This document shows positions 10,503-21,829 of a DNA stretch of 64,000 nucleotides, piece by piece. Source of the stretch: Cyrtodaria siliqua. Taxonomy: Eukaryota > Mollusca > Bivalvia > Adapedonta > Hiatellidae. A program made the position numbers and the translations under genes. Below the pieces are notes generated by a model, which was not told the DNA's origin, made no database searches, and worked only from the letters and a program-made list of their open reading frames with translations. The DNA is taken from contig JAWPHD010011211.1 of NCBI GenBank assembly GCA_037043455.1, positions 22,006 to 86,005 of the forward strand, written 5' to 3'. Each line of letters opens with the position of its first letter. Position 1 is the stretch's first letter.

Positions 10503-10963
10503 AGGTGTAACACGCCCATTGATTGTTGCATTGAGTTGTGTGTGAATTAAAATTTAAATGCTATGTTGTCATTCATATCTAGGCCCAAATTAAAAATGAA
10601 TAACTTACATTCTCATCACAAATGACACAAATCCACAGAAAAATGGGGGTCATGTATCTTCTAAGAAAAAACTTGTCTCATGAATGAATGGTCCCTTTAA
10701 AAACATAAACACTGAGATGCCATAATATTGTATTCGTGCACTCATTTCCATATAAGCAAAATAAATTAGAAACTCACAATTTTAACATGGCAATGCTTGA
10801 AAAATGTAACAAATAGATCAACAATGTGATATAAACCAAAAATAGCACTTTAAATTGTTAAAATGCCTTTTTTTACAAAAAGAAATGAGAATTATTTATT
10901 GACGCCATTATGCGACTACCCCAGGCCGACACTTCCTGTGTTGCAAATGGGTATGCTACACCT
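10503..10963. mobile_element. Repeat pair, copy 1 (AGGTGTA...TACACCT ends)
   Basis: A ~460-bp unit that recurs almost unchanged at 11853-12316. Its ends are inverted with mismatches: left AGGTGTAACACGCCCATT, and right (reverse complement) AGGTGTAGCATACCCATT. That fits a non-autonomous DNA element. It could also be read as an LTR (TG...CA) of a small retroelement, since two direct copies flank ~890 bp. I see no target-site duplication that settles this. A diverged relative lies at about 63590-63760. Confidence 0.6.
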
Positions 10964-11852
10964 ATAAGAATACTTAACTATGAGTGAATTTTCAAAGCAG
11001 CTATTCTGACAAAGCCTAGACTATAACGCATTAAAGAAAGAAAAGTTTTCGCGAATCGACTAAGAATCGATCAAGATATACGCGTTTCAAAATAGAACAA
11101 AGCGGTCGACAGCGACAAAAATCAGCGTACTTTTTTCAGTTTTAACCTACCTTAACTGTTTTATAAAATGACATTGGGCATACCTATACTTGATATAATG
11201 GATTAAATGCTTCATATAGTCAATAAACATTAAATGCTTCATATAGTCAATAAACATGAAGAAATCAAGAGGTTTAGCTACCAAAACTGCTCTTTGAATG
11301 CAAAATGTGCTGATTTTCATGCCAGCATCCAATTTTTCACTTTTGGTGGCATCATACCTTAATTTGGTAACTTTACATGAATATACAGGCATTACAAATA
11401 CTCCTAAATGCAAGTCTGGTACTAGCTTTGTGATTAAAAGCCAAGTTTTAATGATTGGGCAGCATACTCTGCCTTCAGTTCTCTCTAACATTATCTCAGT
11501 AAACCCAATTTTAGGGGGTAAGGGGAAGGATTTTGTGGTGTCATACCTATTAAAGCAGGATTTTAAAAATAGTAGTGCTAAATTATGATGACAAATAAAC
11601 ATATCTACATGTTGATACCAAACAAGCCTAGTTTTAGTAGAAAATATTTCTCCAGGCCATCATTTAAAGACTTAAAAAATCTGAAACACAAAAGTACGGC
11701 TTTCCGCGGCGAAAAATAGCAACAAAAAAAATCAAAACCTGTTTTAAAAGAGTGTAAAGTGTTTTTTTGAAGATAAATAATCATTCCAAAATGAAAAATG
11801 CCAGTTAAGTAAGAATCTGAGAGAAAATGACAATTCACAGATACCGCCTTTT
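10964..11852. other. Interval between the two ~460-bp direct repeats
   Basis: Holds no transposase, reverse transcriptase or gag-like frame. A 29-bp tandem duplication (ATTAAATGCTTCATATAGTC and following) lies at about 11200-11257. The open frames 11147-11602 on the minus strand and 11298-11588 on the plus strand overlap each other, have no family features and look like chance. Confidence 0.4.
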
Positions 11853-12316
11853 AGGTGTAACACGTCCATTGATTGTTGCATTGAGTTGTGTGTGAATTAA
11901 AATTTAAATGCCATGTTGTCATTCATATCTAGGCCCAAATTAAAAATGAATAAGTTACATTCTCATCACAAATGACACATATGCTGCCAAAAAATCCACA
12001 GAAAAATGGGGGTCATGTATCTTCTAAGAAAGAACTTGTCTCATGAATGAATGGTCCCTTTAAAAACATAAAGTCTGAGATGCCATAATATTGTATTCAT
12101 ACACTCATTTCCATATAAGCAAAATAAATTAAAAACTCACAATTTTAACATGGCAATGCTTGAAAAATGTAACAAATAGATCAACAATGTGATATAAACC
12201 AAAAATAGCACTTTAAATTAGTGAAAATGCCTTTTTTTTACAAAAAGAAATGAGAATTATTTATTGACGCCTACCCCAGGCCGACACTTCCTGTGTTGCA
12301 ATGGGTGTGCTACACC
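11853..12316. mobile_element. Repeat pair, copy 2
   Basis: Direct repeat of 10503-10963 with few substitutions, a ~20-base addition near 11980 (a tatgctgccaaa-type string) and loss of about a dozen bases near 12271. The same inverted ends are present (AGGTGTAACACGTCCATT; right end TACACC). Confidence 0.6.
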
Positions 12317-12399
12317 GAAAACGTCGTATCTTTTCTATGAGTAATAGCCTATGGCTGAAAACAGTAATATCGTTTTCGCCAAAAAAGCACTGAATATCA

Positions 12400-12785
12400 T
12401 AAGAAATGCACCACGTATAAAGCCGTGCGAATATAAAGACGTATCCACCACGTATATTAAAATATGTACCACATATAAAGTCAACAGAAGCACTGCATAT
12501 AAATACAAACCTACTTCATATAATGTTCGAAGGACCTCATATAGTAGATAAACTAGGGCAGATAATAATATATGCCTTACATATAATGATAACTGGAGTG
12601 CATATAATGGTTTATCTACTACATACAATGACTTATCTATCGCATATAATGATTAATCTACTGCATATAAATACTTTTCTACCACATATAAAGATTTATT
12701 TACCACATATAATTAAAAATGCACTGCATGTCATGAAAGAACTACCTCATATAAAGGAAAATGTACTGCATATATTAATCGGCAA
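12400..12785. repeat. Degenerate 21-bp minisatellite
   Basis: About eighteen diverged copies of a 21-bp unit of the form actgcatataatgatttatct. Because 21 is a multiple of three, frames stay open and yield a seven-residue repeat (such as LLHTMTY, LSHIMIN, LLHINTF in the plus frame 12523-12900). I treat the open frame as a by-product. Confidence 0.65.
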
Positions 12786-12828
12786 CATCACAAGACAGTC
12801 ATGGCGTTCCATACAATATGACATGTAT

Positions 12829-12871
12829 ATGTCGACGTGCCGTAAAACACCATTTATTCATTCATTCATCA
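12829..12871 (+). mobile_element. LINE 3' terminus, severely truncated
   Basis: Only the last ~40 bp of the LINE, GTCGACGTGCCGTAAAACAC plus an ATTC tail. Confidence 0.7.
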
Positions 12872-12903
12872 TTGGAAAATCCTATAGTTTGCCCATGTGA
12901 TCT

Positions 12904-13250
12904 CTTAATATAGCCCTTTCATTGTGCATCCGGTCTTTACCAAACTTGGTCACGGTATTTATATTAACAAAAGCGTGTACCATACTGAAAACTGCATATA
13001 TCGTATAACAAATACGATATAGTTATTTCCCTTGATTTAATGACAATGTCCCATATTTGCCTCGTGAACATATCTTTACTAAAGTTATTTATGTTTATAA
13101 AAGCTTTGACAAGTTCAAAACCAGTTGCATCAGACTATACTAGACACATCAGAGCTATAGCCATTGGTTTTTTTAAAAACAATTGTTTTCCAGTAGGCCT
13201 TAGACTATTCAAGCCAGTAGTGTGATACAGGCCCTCCTGTGCATCTTGTT
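12904..13250. repeat. Diverged relative of the 4534-6148 element
   Basis: Carries two decayed units (tctttaccaaactt, aaaagc, gacaagttcaaaaccag) and the matching right end (gccagtagtgtgatacaggc, then cctcctgtgcatcttgtt). Confidence 0.5.
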
Positions 13251-13618
13251 CCCGGAAGACTACTTAATGCACGCCACTCTGTAAATGACATACTTTTAGA
13301 CATGGAGGTCATCTTGAGTGATAGTTTGGCCATAAAACACAAATCTGTCTATCCATCAGCAATTTCATGAAATAATATTCTAGTCTAGATTTGGAACAGT
13401 TTAATGACAATTGATCACAATATATTTGGAATGGATCGACCCTCTAAGATTTTTGTAGGTCGCTCAAGATCGCCAAGTTGGCTTAAACTATGTCAAATTT
13501 ATGGAAATTTTAAATGTCAAGCAATCGTGCAAATATTCATACAGTCTTTCCTATCATACTTTGCGTTCTCAGTACTTTGGTTGCGTTTTAGTCCCGTACT
13601 ATTCCCACTTCTTAACAT

Positions 13619-13770
13619 ATTGAAGGGACACATGGCAATCTTATTTTCTATAAAACTTATAACGTCCGGTTTGTTATTCTTCGTAACTTGCTTATTTGCA
13701 TATCATTATGATATTAATAATGATTTGAATAGTGCAACGCATTACTGCATGTTGATAGTATTGCACCAAT
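13619..13770. mobile_element. MITE family 1, partial
   Basis: Begins GAAGGGACACATGGCAATCTT, the family terminus, and keeps the internal attaataatgatttgaa and gtgcaa motifs. The right end is not identifiable. Confidence 0.45.
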
Positions 13771-14820
13771 AATATATTTATCCCCCATGGTAATATAACG
13801 AAACTATATCTAGCAAAGGCTGTGGAGCTCAGCGCAGCCCGATCATTCGCTTTTTCAGAGAACAAAGAAATTAGTCACGTGATAATGGAGTCTCTCTTCT
13901 TACAAGCTAGCAGAATTATATCTGTAGTGACTGTCGATGGGGGGCCTATATGACATTGCGGTCCGGTTCCTGGACTTGTGAGTAACCAGCTGATTCCCGC
14001 CAAATGACATCACATGACCTGTCCCAGACGACATGTGACCGCGCTCGGCGAGAAGGAAGACGCCGACGGACGACAGGGCAGGAAAATAAGGATAAATACA
14101 TTCCCTGACGAGAACCCTGTGGGATCAAGCAACAGAAAGGTAGAAAACACTTTATATCCATATTCCATATTCACAAATAAAACAGAGAATATTAAAAGAA
14201 AAATAAGAGGGGATTGGGTGAACGGGATTAATGTATTGGGGGAGGGTGTGTGGATGACGATTGCCATGGGAAATGGTATGCACCGTGTACCCTTAACAAA
14301 TGATGTAAATAAACAAAGAAGAACAACGGTAATATTTCGTGAGAGAGAGGAATGATAATATATGCAAAGCTATGCACTATGTACCTATGAACTATACCAA
14401 CACACTATTGTGGCTCCAACTGATGGAATGAAACGGTACGATGGTGGTAGGTGATCACTGAGCTGAGCAGAGGTGTACTTTTATATACTCAGAAAAAATA
14501 TTGTAAAACAAAACTGTGGCGTTGCAGTATGTGTTTTGTTATGTAACACAAAACATTTAAAAAAAACAATCGGCGGAAAACGTAAAATTTGACGAAATAA
14601 ATTCAATTTTAACGCCGAACCGATGTTCAAATCTTTACAACATAGATAAGCATAGCATAGGTAAGCATCCAGTAAAGTTTCGAAACAATCAGTGAAACGT
14701 ATGAATGGATCTAGACACAAACATTTCGTCGGTTGAAAGCTGTGGGAGGAGATAGACATAAACACTTTTCGGGACGGACGCACCTAAAATGCAGCAGTTA
14801 TATTTTTTACATTTTCTAAA
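13771..14820. other. Spacer with no recognised feature
   Basis: Contains two overlapping opposite-strand open frames around 13946-14355 with no family features. Nothing else is supported. Confidence 0.35.
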
Positions 14821-14824
14821 ATTT

Positions 14825-15100
14825 ACGATGTTTCTGGTTTCCGCTCAATAACTTTTCATTTATAATCCAATCTTCAAGTTGATGAAACTCGGGGTAGATG
14901 TTTATGGGCATAATATTTCGTCCAACTTCGATAATCAGCCACATCACGCCTATCGCGGGCTTGGAGTTTCCGCTCAATAACTTTAACATTTATAATCCAA
15001 TCTTGATGAAACTTGGGGTGAGTGTTTATGGCATTAATAGCTCAGTCAAGATTGATAACCAGCCAGATCATGTTGGAGTCATAGCCCTTTGATTTTTAAA
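14825..15100 (+). repeat. Two-unit repeat of the 'pectinate' type
   Basis: The strings ggtttccgctcaataact and ttataatccaatcttc are repeated at about 14832 and 14967, each followed by a gatgaaact(c/t)ggggt block and a gataa(t/c)cagcca block. This is a ~135-bp direct duplication, different in sequence from the 4534 array but similar in layout. Confidence 0.5.
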
Positions 15101-15254
15101 AATTAACGATTTTCACCGAGGTTTTTACTATGTTAACCAGTTTGAAGCTGACAGACGCATAACCCGTGAGGTTCCCGGGAAATAATAGGGACACTCTTTA
15201 TCCAGGTTTTCATCATGATCTCTTGTATTGGTTAATTGTTTCAGGCGCTAATTT

Positions 15255-15832
15255 GGTGGTGGCAGAAAACAATGACGGTGGCTCCAGCGATTTCTTGAGT
15301 GTTTACAATAGAATGTGCAGCAATTATGCAGTTCTGCAGGTGAGATGGTTTTAAGCCTATTCTGCATATTTGTATCTACATGTATATCTAAATGGAGAGT
15401 GGGCCTGGAATGTTCATTCTTGCATACCGGACATGGATATCCGTAATTTTACCGGGTCTAGATATTTCCATCTCACCCTAGGAATAAAATTCACGCGCGC
15501 CAACATCCGGTATGCAGGAAAGCATGCTAAACGTTAGTAGCTGGCGGCGTCAACGCGCAAAATGTCTCTGACTTGCAAGAAAAAGAATCTATCATGAGTA
15601 TTCGGTTCAGATAGGGAATTCCAACCCTCGGTATAAGTGTTTTAATCGGAACCTAGGCTCTCCCTCGGTATAAGTGTTTTAATCGGAACCTCGGCAGAGC
15701 CTCGGTTCCGATAAAAACACTTATACCTCGGGTTGGAATTCCCTATCTTCACCGGATACCCATGATAGATTCTTATATTCCTGTCTGCGCCATATAGCCT
15801 TGTTGTGTTGGTGCTCCGTAAAAACCCAATTC
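15255..15832 (+). mobile_element. SINE family E interrupted by a palindromic insert
   Basis: The SINE text (ggtggcagaaaacaatgacg to gcctggaatgttcatt, then cctgtctgcgccatatagcc to gtaaaaacccaattcaac) matches the copy at 41663-41932, but about 360 bp at 15418-15778 interrupt it. The insert contains two inverted repeats: GCATACCGGA/TCCGGTATGC (15429/15508) and a long hairpin at 15583-15775. Confidence 0.65.
15583..15775. repeat. Long imperfect hairpin
   Basis: The left arm (agaatctatcatgagtattc, then gatagggaattccaaccctc and cggtataagtgttttaatcg) pairs with the right arm (cggttccgataaaaacactt to ggttggaattccctatcttc and catgatagattctt). The centre carries an extra direct copy of tcggtataagtgttttaatc. 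Confidence 0.75.
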
Positions 15833-16474
15833 AACATACGCATTGACTACGAATAGGCGGAATGACGGAAGGGCGACGTAAACCGTTTGTACCTTTGACT
15901 CAGATGGGCTAAAACAAAGTAAATATGGAGCCCTATGGGACACATTAAGCGATACTAAAATAAAAGCACCGCCGAACGGGGCATATACGCTCGCCGTTGG
16001 CAATGTTAAATTCCAAAAAATAAAATCAAAGGGAAATAATTCAAAAACTATGAATCAAGAGTATGATATTGGCCTTTATAAGATGTATTCATTGGGTCGT
16101 GTTGATGATGTGTGCAAAGTTTCATTGTTGAAAGTTATTAGCCGCAATCACTTGTAAAAGGCAAGGTTAAGTTCCAGGTTAAACCTTTTTTCAAAGGGGA
16201 ATAATTCAAAGTATATGAATCAGAGGTTTATGGGCCTTTATATGATGTATTTATTTGATCATGCTGAAGATGTTTACTGTTTCATTGTTCTAGACCTTAT
16301 ACTTTGGAATTTATTAGCCCCAAACAGTTGTCTAATAATTAACGGACATACGGACGGACGCCAGGTCATAATTCTCCCTAAGGTCATGAGAGAATCTTGT
16401 GTAATAGTTAACGCATATAGTGCGAAGAGAGGTGTCAACGTGCTGGAATTACAGCTCATAGAATCTCTATTCAC

Positions 16475-16680
16475 GGAGTAGCTCTATGCGTCGTTTGAAA
16501 CCTCGCCTGTAAACGCTGCTGGTTCGAATCCCACCTTAGCTTATAATTGAGAAAGTCTATTATTACGGATCGCATTACAGTACTGGTTCTACTCAAGAGT
16601 AATTTAGTGGTCTTCCCCCATCACTAACAATTCGTCCAGCTTACATAGCCTAGTATGTGCTGAAAATGACACCCAACACA
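16475..16680 (+). repeat. SINE family C remnant with tRNA-like B box
   Basis: GCTGGTTCGAATCCCACC near 16518 is a B-box-like end. Diverged family C text follows (ACAGTACTGGTTCTACTCAA and catagcctagtatgtgctga). Confidence 0.45.
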
Positions 16681-17462
16681 CAAATATATGCGTCTTGACA
16701 ATGCTGTGGTAGTAGGTTAGTTTATTTGAAAACATTTCGTTTCTTCGTTGTGAACACTTCATCGTCACTCGATTGTACAAAAACGGAACAACATAAATAC
16801 CCTGCCTAAGTGTATTCACTTCACAATGGAAGACAGAAGGCATTTTCAACTCATTAATTACGGGTCAAATATTGTCTTTATCCTATGAACGAAGGTCATA
16901 AATAACTATGGCGTCTTCGACTGTAGCGATCTTCAAGAGGCAAATAAACATATATATTAAACGTTACTGTTTTCGTTTCAAAATAAATGTCGTAAATTTT
17001 ACTAAATTAAACAATCAACATTTCAAGCGCCCTTTATTAACTGGCTTAAATAAATGAGCACTTGAGATAACATTAATGTTATTAATGAGCTAGGTTTCTA
17101 TGCGGTTTGACATATGACCAAACGATTTGGTTTATCAATAAACCGTAGATTATACACTCGAGCAGTATGTTAATCTTATAAAACAAATATACAGAGGCGA
17201 ATTCGAATGGCGCTTGGTTGCCGTATATTTTAAGTTGGTTCGTAAATGATGAACATTTGAAAAAAAACAAAAAAAAAACACATTTTAATGATTACTGCAA
17301 TTATTACCCAATGAGGGTGAAGTGAATCCAAATGGCAATTACCTTATTTTAAGGTGTTTCGTAAATCTTGAAAATCGCACAAAATGTATATGACTGTAGT
17401 GAATTAGAGTAACACTTGATATTTTTAAGGAGGTTCGTGAATAGTTAAGTTCTCAAACCTGC
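16681..17462. other. Spacer with no recognised feature
   Basis: AT-rich; only the minus-strand frames 16604-16849 and 17082-17270 are open, and neither looks like a protein I know. Confidence 0.35.
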
Positions 17463-17638
17463 TGTTTGTGTGTATGGTGTTTTACGTCATTTTCAACAAA
17501 TGTACGGTAACCGTTATATATGACGGTCGATTTTGTTTGTTTGCGGTATTGGCAGATCACCCACTTTTCCTTACAGAACCAGTACACCTCCCGCCTCTGT
17601 AAGAATGGCCACTTCCCCACTTACAAGTCGTGTATATT
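17463..17638 (-). mobile_element. SINE family C, truncated copy
   Basis: In minus orientation: (tttg)n remnant, ATGGTGTTTTACGTCATTTTC, tatgacggtcgattttg, then the body ending aagaatggccacttcc and an acttacaagtcg join. The tRNA head is missing. Confidence 0.7.
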
Positions 17639-17752
17639 ACTGTAATATACTGTAGTGGAATTGAGTGGTAACTGAGTGGTAATTGACTCATTTTTTTATA
17701 TAAGAAAGTTCTTGTATAATGAATTCAAATTCATCTTATAAAATCATTGGTC

Positions 17753-17999
17753 TTGGAAATTATCGAGTTCTTGGGCAAGACACTTTACCTTAGCCTCGTC
17801 CGTCGGATGGGGACGTAAACCGGGCGGTTTATCGGTCTATCCTCCTAGCACTTTAAATAACCATAGGAATCTATTCGATAATAAGAGTAGGACACGGTTC
17901 CCGGATTCCTATGTATCCTTCCCCTCTCTCTGGGGCGGCTCTAAATAACCTATACTGTGTTGATGAGCCGTTAAACAACATTCAATTGGAAATTATCGA
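17753..17999 (+). mobile_element. SINE family A, headless copy with 14-bp target duplication
   Basis: The body 17767-17985 begins inside the central domain (GTTCTTGGGCAAGACACTTT) and runs to the normal tail. The perfect duplication TTGGAAATTATCGA flanks it (17753-17766, 17986-17999). It therefore inserted as a 5'-truncated copy. Confidence 0.85.
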
Positions 18000-18270
18000 A
18001 CCAAAGAATCAAGACAATGCCGCAGACTTGCCTGCCCACTAAACAAGTTAAACAATATCATGTATATTAAAGAGTGCTTACCAAAATGAAGTATACGACC
18101 CAGTATTGAATTACTGTAAAGTTCACATAAACTGAACGGTATAATAATATTTTTAAAATATAGTTTCTCATTTTTCCGTATACAAAATCAATGGTTGGAT
18201 ATTTATATTACTTATACTGAAGCATATACGAATTTATATTCGTAGTGTGTTAAAGTGTTAATACCTTAAT

Positions 18271-18660
18271 TTGTCATTCATTCATTCATTCATTCATTCA
18301 TTCATTCATTCATTCATTCCCACTCATTCATTTATTAACTCACAAACTCACTCATTCATTCACTCATTCATTTATACATTCACTCACTCACACATGTATG
18401 TATGTATGTATGCATTAACTCACAAACTCACACATTCACTCATTCATTCCTTGACTCATTCATTCCTTCTCTCACTCAATCACGCACTCGCGCGTTTGTA
18501 TGCATTAACTCACAAACTCACACATTCACTCATTTATTCCTTGATTCATTCCTTCGTTCTCTCACGCATTAATTCAATGACTCACTCACTCAATCACGCA
18601 CTCGCTCCTCGTTCGTCCGTTCGTTCGTTCGTTCACATAAACAGCACTCGTAAGACCCAC
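18271..18660. repeat. Degenerate ATTC/ACTC tetranucleotide tract
   Basis: A pure (CATT)n run at 18276-18318 shades into cactcactcattcattc-like text with an internal direct duplication (tgcattaactcacaaactca at about 18411 and 18501). The long open frame through it (18271-18825, a repetitive SFIHSFIHS product) is a consequence of the repeat. Confidence 0.8.
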
Positions 18661-19329
18661 ACAGAATTTAAGTTTAATTCATTCACTCACAAAGAAACAT
18701 ATCACTTATTTCAGTACACAGTACGCATAACACCGACATGGAATTTAAGCTTAGCCAAATCAAATGCGTTACACACCGCAACAACCCGAACTCATCCCGA
18801 TCGCTATGACTCCGAACCCGAATAGACAAGAAACGGCAGCGCGGGAGTAGCTATCTGATGTATCTTTATATCAAACATAATCCGAGCATTGTCTTTATTT
18901 TATAAAAGGTCCTTCCACTCTATAACCAGTTGTGGCATGGACGTATAACGTATATCTGTACACCCATGTTGCATTATCGTCTTGTAATACAATACTCGCC
19001 TAAATTGAAGATCTTATATTTAAAATAATATAATACATCGCAATATTTATTTGACTGAATAGGGGTAGATTTAAACTTTAAAATACGTTACATTGTTTTA
19101 AAGTGTACATGGTTTTAATACGAAATAAGTAAAAGGGTAGTTTGACTTACAATGCGGACTTGCAACGAACATTAACGATCGTGTATATAAAGAAACAAGG
19201 TTGACGGATGATATATTATCACGATAAGTAGCATTAAAGACTAGTTACAAATAATTAATGGAAATTTAATAAGTGTTTAGTCAACTATTTGAATAACATA
19301 TGAATAGGTCATAAGTGTAGTTGTATTGG
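18661..19329. other. Upstream region of the 19396 exon
   Basis: AT-rich with no repeat recognised. Confidence 0.35.
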
Positions 19330-19337
19330 TATATAAG
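19330..19337 (+). promoter_or_regulatory. TATA-like box upstream of first exon A
   Basis: TATATAAG ends 58 bp before the ATG at 19396. A similar box (TATATAAAA at 28498-28506) stands 71 bp before the ATG of first exon B, supporting both as transcription starts. No transcript evidence. Confidence 0.35.
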
Positions 19338-19395
19338 ACACCTGTGTTGTCAAGGTAATTGTTCTAAAGCGGGTTTTAAGTAAGAGGTGAGAACA

Positions 19396-19677
19396 ATGGC
19401 GACGTCTGCTATGGACTGGGTGGAAGTACAAAAGGACGTCGAAGAACGAATGAAAGGCAAGCCCGCCGACGACGTCAAAAAGAAAATAGTTATACCAGAC
19501 CCTGTACCCGTCGGCAATCATTTGGCTCATTTTATCCGCTCAATACATTGGAATTCTAAAGGAATGTTACCGTCGACCGCCGGCTCCAAGCGAACCTACG
19601 ATAAATATAAGACGGTCACGCATTTGTCGTTTCAGGGACCCGACGGATTTAATATCGAGCCCGGTCAGGCTTCAGGG
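19396..19677 (+). CDS. First coding exon A of a multi-exon gene (cilium/sperm microtubule-type protein?)
   Basis: The ATG at 19396 (context GAGAACAATGG) opens 94 codons ending exactly at a consensus donor (ggg|gtaagt, phase 0). The product begins MATSAMDWVEVQKDVEERMK, is basic, and contains HLAHFIRSIHWNSKGMLPST and HLSFQGPDGFNIEPG. An in-frame GTG at 19387 is not needed. Codon use is GC-rich against the surroundings. It joins in phase to the exon at 34928. The whole protein, about 370 residues, lacks signal peptide and membrane segments and is rich in P, R, H and W near its end. This style fits axonemal or sperm microtubule inner proteins, and TEPP/SPMIP8 is my best guess from memory of layout only. 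Confidence 0.75.
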
Positions 19678-19701
19678 GTAAGTATTTATTTAATAAGTTA
19701 G

Positions 19702-20186
19702 TTTCAGGTCCCGATTTTTGCTCGGCTGACCAGGTTTCATGGATAAGTATGCGTGCCTGTACTTCCCCGTCAGGTTTCATGGTTTAGGTATAACTTAACT
19801 TGAAGTGTTTATAATATTTTCATCATTATCTTTACTTTCGTACTTTCGTTGAGTTTCTAACCTTTTTAATTGCTTTCCCTCAGTATGGTAAAACGTATTG
19901 TTTATGCATTGATTACTTCACAAAAAAGGGCTTTTGTATGAAAAAAAACCTTCATTCAAAACTGTTTCAAATAATTAAACTATCATTTACAGATAACAAA
20001 TACGTATACACATACCAATTAAGTATAAAAGGATCCTAGGTACAAGATAGACAAACGGCCAGAAAGAATACGAAAAGGAGTAGTACAAAGCTTAACATAC
20101 GAGTATATAAAACACCATTGATTGGTAAACCTTTGATAACTAAACTGACAACCAACAAACGGATAAAACACAATACAGCCCGTATA
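19702..20186. other. Start of first intron, no recognised feature
   Basis: AT-rich intronic sequence. Confidence 0.4.
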
Positions 20187-20491
20187 TCTTAAAGGGACAT
20201 CTTGAAATGCATATCAAGAATTAAAATTAGCGTCTCGATTTATTTATCCAGTATTATTTTGACATTAAACCTGCTTGCTTGTAATTAAATAATAGTTTTA
20301 GGTCATATTTATCTTAGGTTTATATCTATTATTCGTGTAATATTGTCAACAGTTAATAATATGCAAAAACAGGCTGCTTATATTAGTTTTATATAATTAA
20401 TATTAATGATTGAACAATGCAAGTTATGTAGAAAAACTAGCGGGACACCGTGAGTTTTTAAAAAATCGAGATAGTAATGTGTCGTTTTAAG
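20187..20491. mobile_element. MITE family 1 copy
   Basis: The left end CTTAAAGGGACATCTTGAA and the right end GTGTCGTTTTAAG are degenerate inverted ends. The subterminal motif attaatgattgaacaatgca followed by gtagaaaaactagcgggaca is shared with the copies at 23378-23660 and (inverted) 43010-43085. Confidence 0.6.
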
Positions 20492-20574
20492 ACTGACAAT
20501 GGTTCACTGGGTATCTTAGAACAAACTGACACAAGATAAACTAATAACTTTTAAAACATAATTCCTTGCCCCCG

Positions 20575-21030
20575 TGGTGGTGTAATGGTAGAGCGACTGC
20601 CTCGTTCAATTCCTGGCGGAGTCCTACTTTATAGTGGGGTTTTATGGAAAATGGTCCCAGTAGCTCCTTTGCTTGAAGCTCGACCAGCATGATAAATTAT
20701 AGTGCTGGGACTGGGCGGCCCGGTGTCGGTATAATGTTACTGTGTGGGGTAGCTCGACCAGCATGATATATGCCAGTGCTGGGACTGGGCGACCCGGTGT
20801 CGGTATAATGTTACTGGGTGGGGTAGCTCGACCAGCATGATATATGACAGTGCTGGGACTGGGCGGCCCGGTGTCTGAATAATGTTACTCGGTGGGGTAT
20901 CGTGTCATGTGCCTACAACGTTGTATTCCATTCTGGCAGGACTGTAAAGTTGGGCATAAAGCTCATCGCTACAAGTAGGCACCGTCGTAATATGACTGGA
21001 TGATTCTTAAAAGCGACGTTATACTACATA
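20575..21030 (+). mobile_element. SINE family D with triplicated 74-bp segment
   Basis: The head resembles a tRNA (GTGGTGGTGTAATGGTAGAG, then GTTCAATTCC). A segment starting GCTCGACCAGCATGATA is repeated three times at 20678, 20752 and 20826 (period 74). The tail (accgtcgtaatatgactgga, then aaaagcgacgttatactaca) recurs at 38582-38642 and, diverged, at 47340-47395. Confidence 0.6.
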
Positions 21031-21082
21031 CATACATTTCCATTACTGTATGTTTTATTTATAATTTACTAGTTAAGCATGT

Positions 21083-21372
21083 CTACTTTCGCAAGGGGGC
21101 GTCCGTGGCCGAGGGGTTAACTCTGACTTGAAATCACTTGTCCCTCACCGCTTTAGGTTCGATCCATCAGGGGCCTAGGAATCTTTATGTGAGGAAGCTA
21201 TCCAGCTGGCTTGCGAAACGTCGGTGGTTCTACCCAGGTGCACCCCCGTGCACGAAAATAGCCCGGAGGGGCACCTGGCGTCATCCTCCACCAATGGAAG
21301 CTGGAAAGTCGCCATATGACCTTAGCTGTTGGGGCGACTATAAAATCCAATTCAATTCAACTACTTTCGCAA
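21083..21372 (+). mobile_element. SINE family B, full length with 12-bp target duplication
   Basis: The body 21095-21360 starts with a Leu/Ser-tRNA-like A box (GTGGCCGAGGGGTTAA), a B box GGTTCGATCC, a GC-rich body, and ends ccaattcaattcaa. The perfect duplication CTACTTTCGCAA lies at 21083-21094 and 21361-21372. A second copy lies at 34527-34778. Confidence 0.88.
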
Positions 21373-21535
21373 TATAATTATTTTAGTACTCATACATGTA
21401 TCCCCATTACACCCGCTGGAAATCACTGAAATAAGTTGTCCCAATTTATTTTGATAAAGAAATGCATAATAGTACTTGAAGCTGATTGTGAAACGAACGA
21501 CTTTATGTCACAACCGACTTTAGGTCGAATGTGGT

Positions 21536-21829
21536 GCGAATTATCTTATTTGTTTGTTTGTTTGTTTGGCTTGTTTGTTTGTTTGTTTGTTTATATGGTG
21601 TTTTACGTCATTTTCAACTTATGTAAGGTTACATATGACGGTCGATTGTTTGTGGTGTAGGCAGATTATCCGCTTTTCTTGGGTAGAACCAGTACTGTAC
21701 ACCTCCCGCCATCCGTAAGAATCGACACTTCCTTACTTACGAGCTCCCAGTGGGATTCGAACCCTTAGCGGTGAGAGGCGAAGGTTTACAACGCAACGTC
21801 GTTAACCATTCGGCCACGGACGCGAATTA
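21536..21829 (-). mobile_element. SINE family C, full length
   Basis: On the minus strand: tRNA-like head (A box GTGGCCGAATGGTTAACGAC, B box GGTTCGAATCCCAC), body GATTCTTACGGATGGCGGGA, GTACTGGTTCTACCC, tail GAAAATGACGTAAAACACCA and an interrupted (AAAC)n. Target duplication GCGAATTA at 21536-21543 and 21822-21829. This is the most frequent SINE here. Confidence 0.85.

Noticed and set aside
10506..12311. Confident LTR retrotransposon call
   Set aside because: No target duplication, primer-binding site or polyprotein seen; the inverted ends fit a DNA element at least as well.
18271..18825. 184-codon frame (repetitive SFIHSFIHS product)
   Set aside because: Translation of an ATTC/ACTC tetranucleotide tract; no non-repeat domain and no splice or start support.
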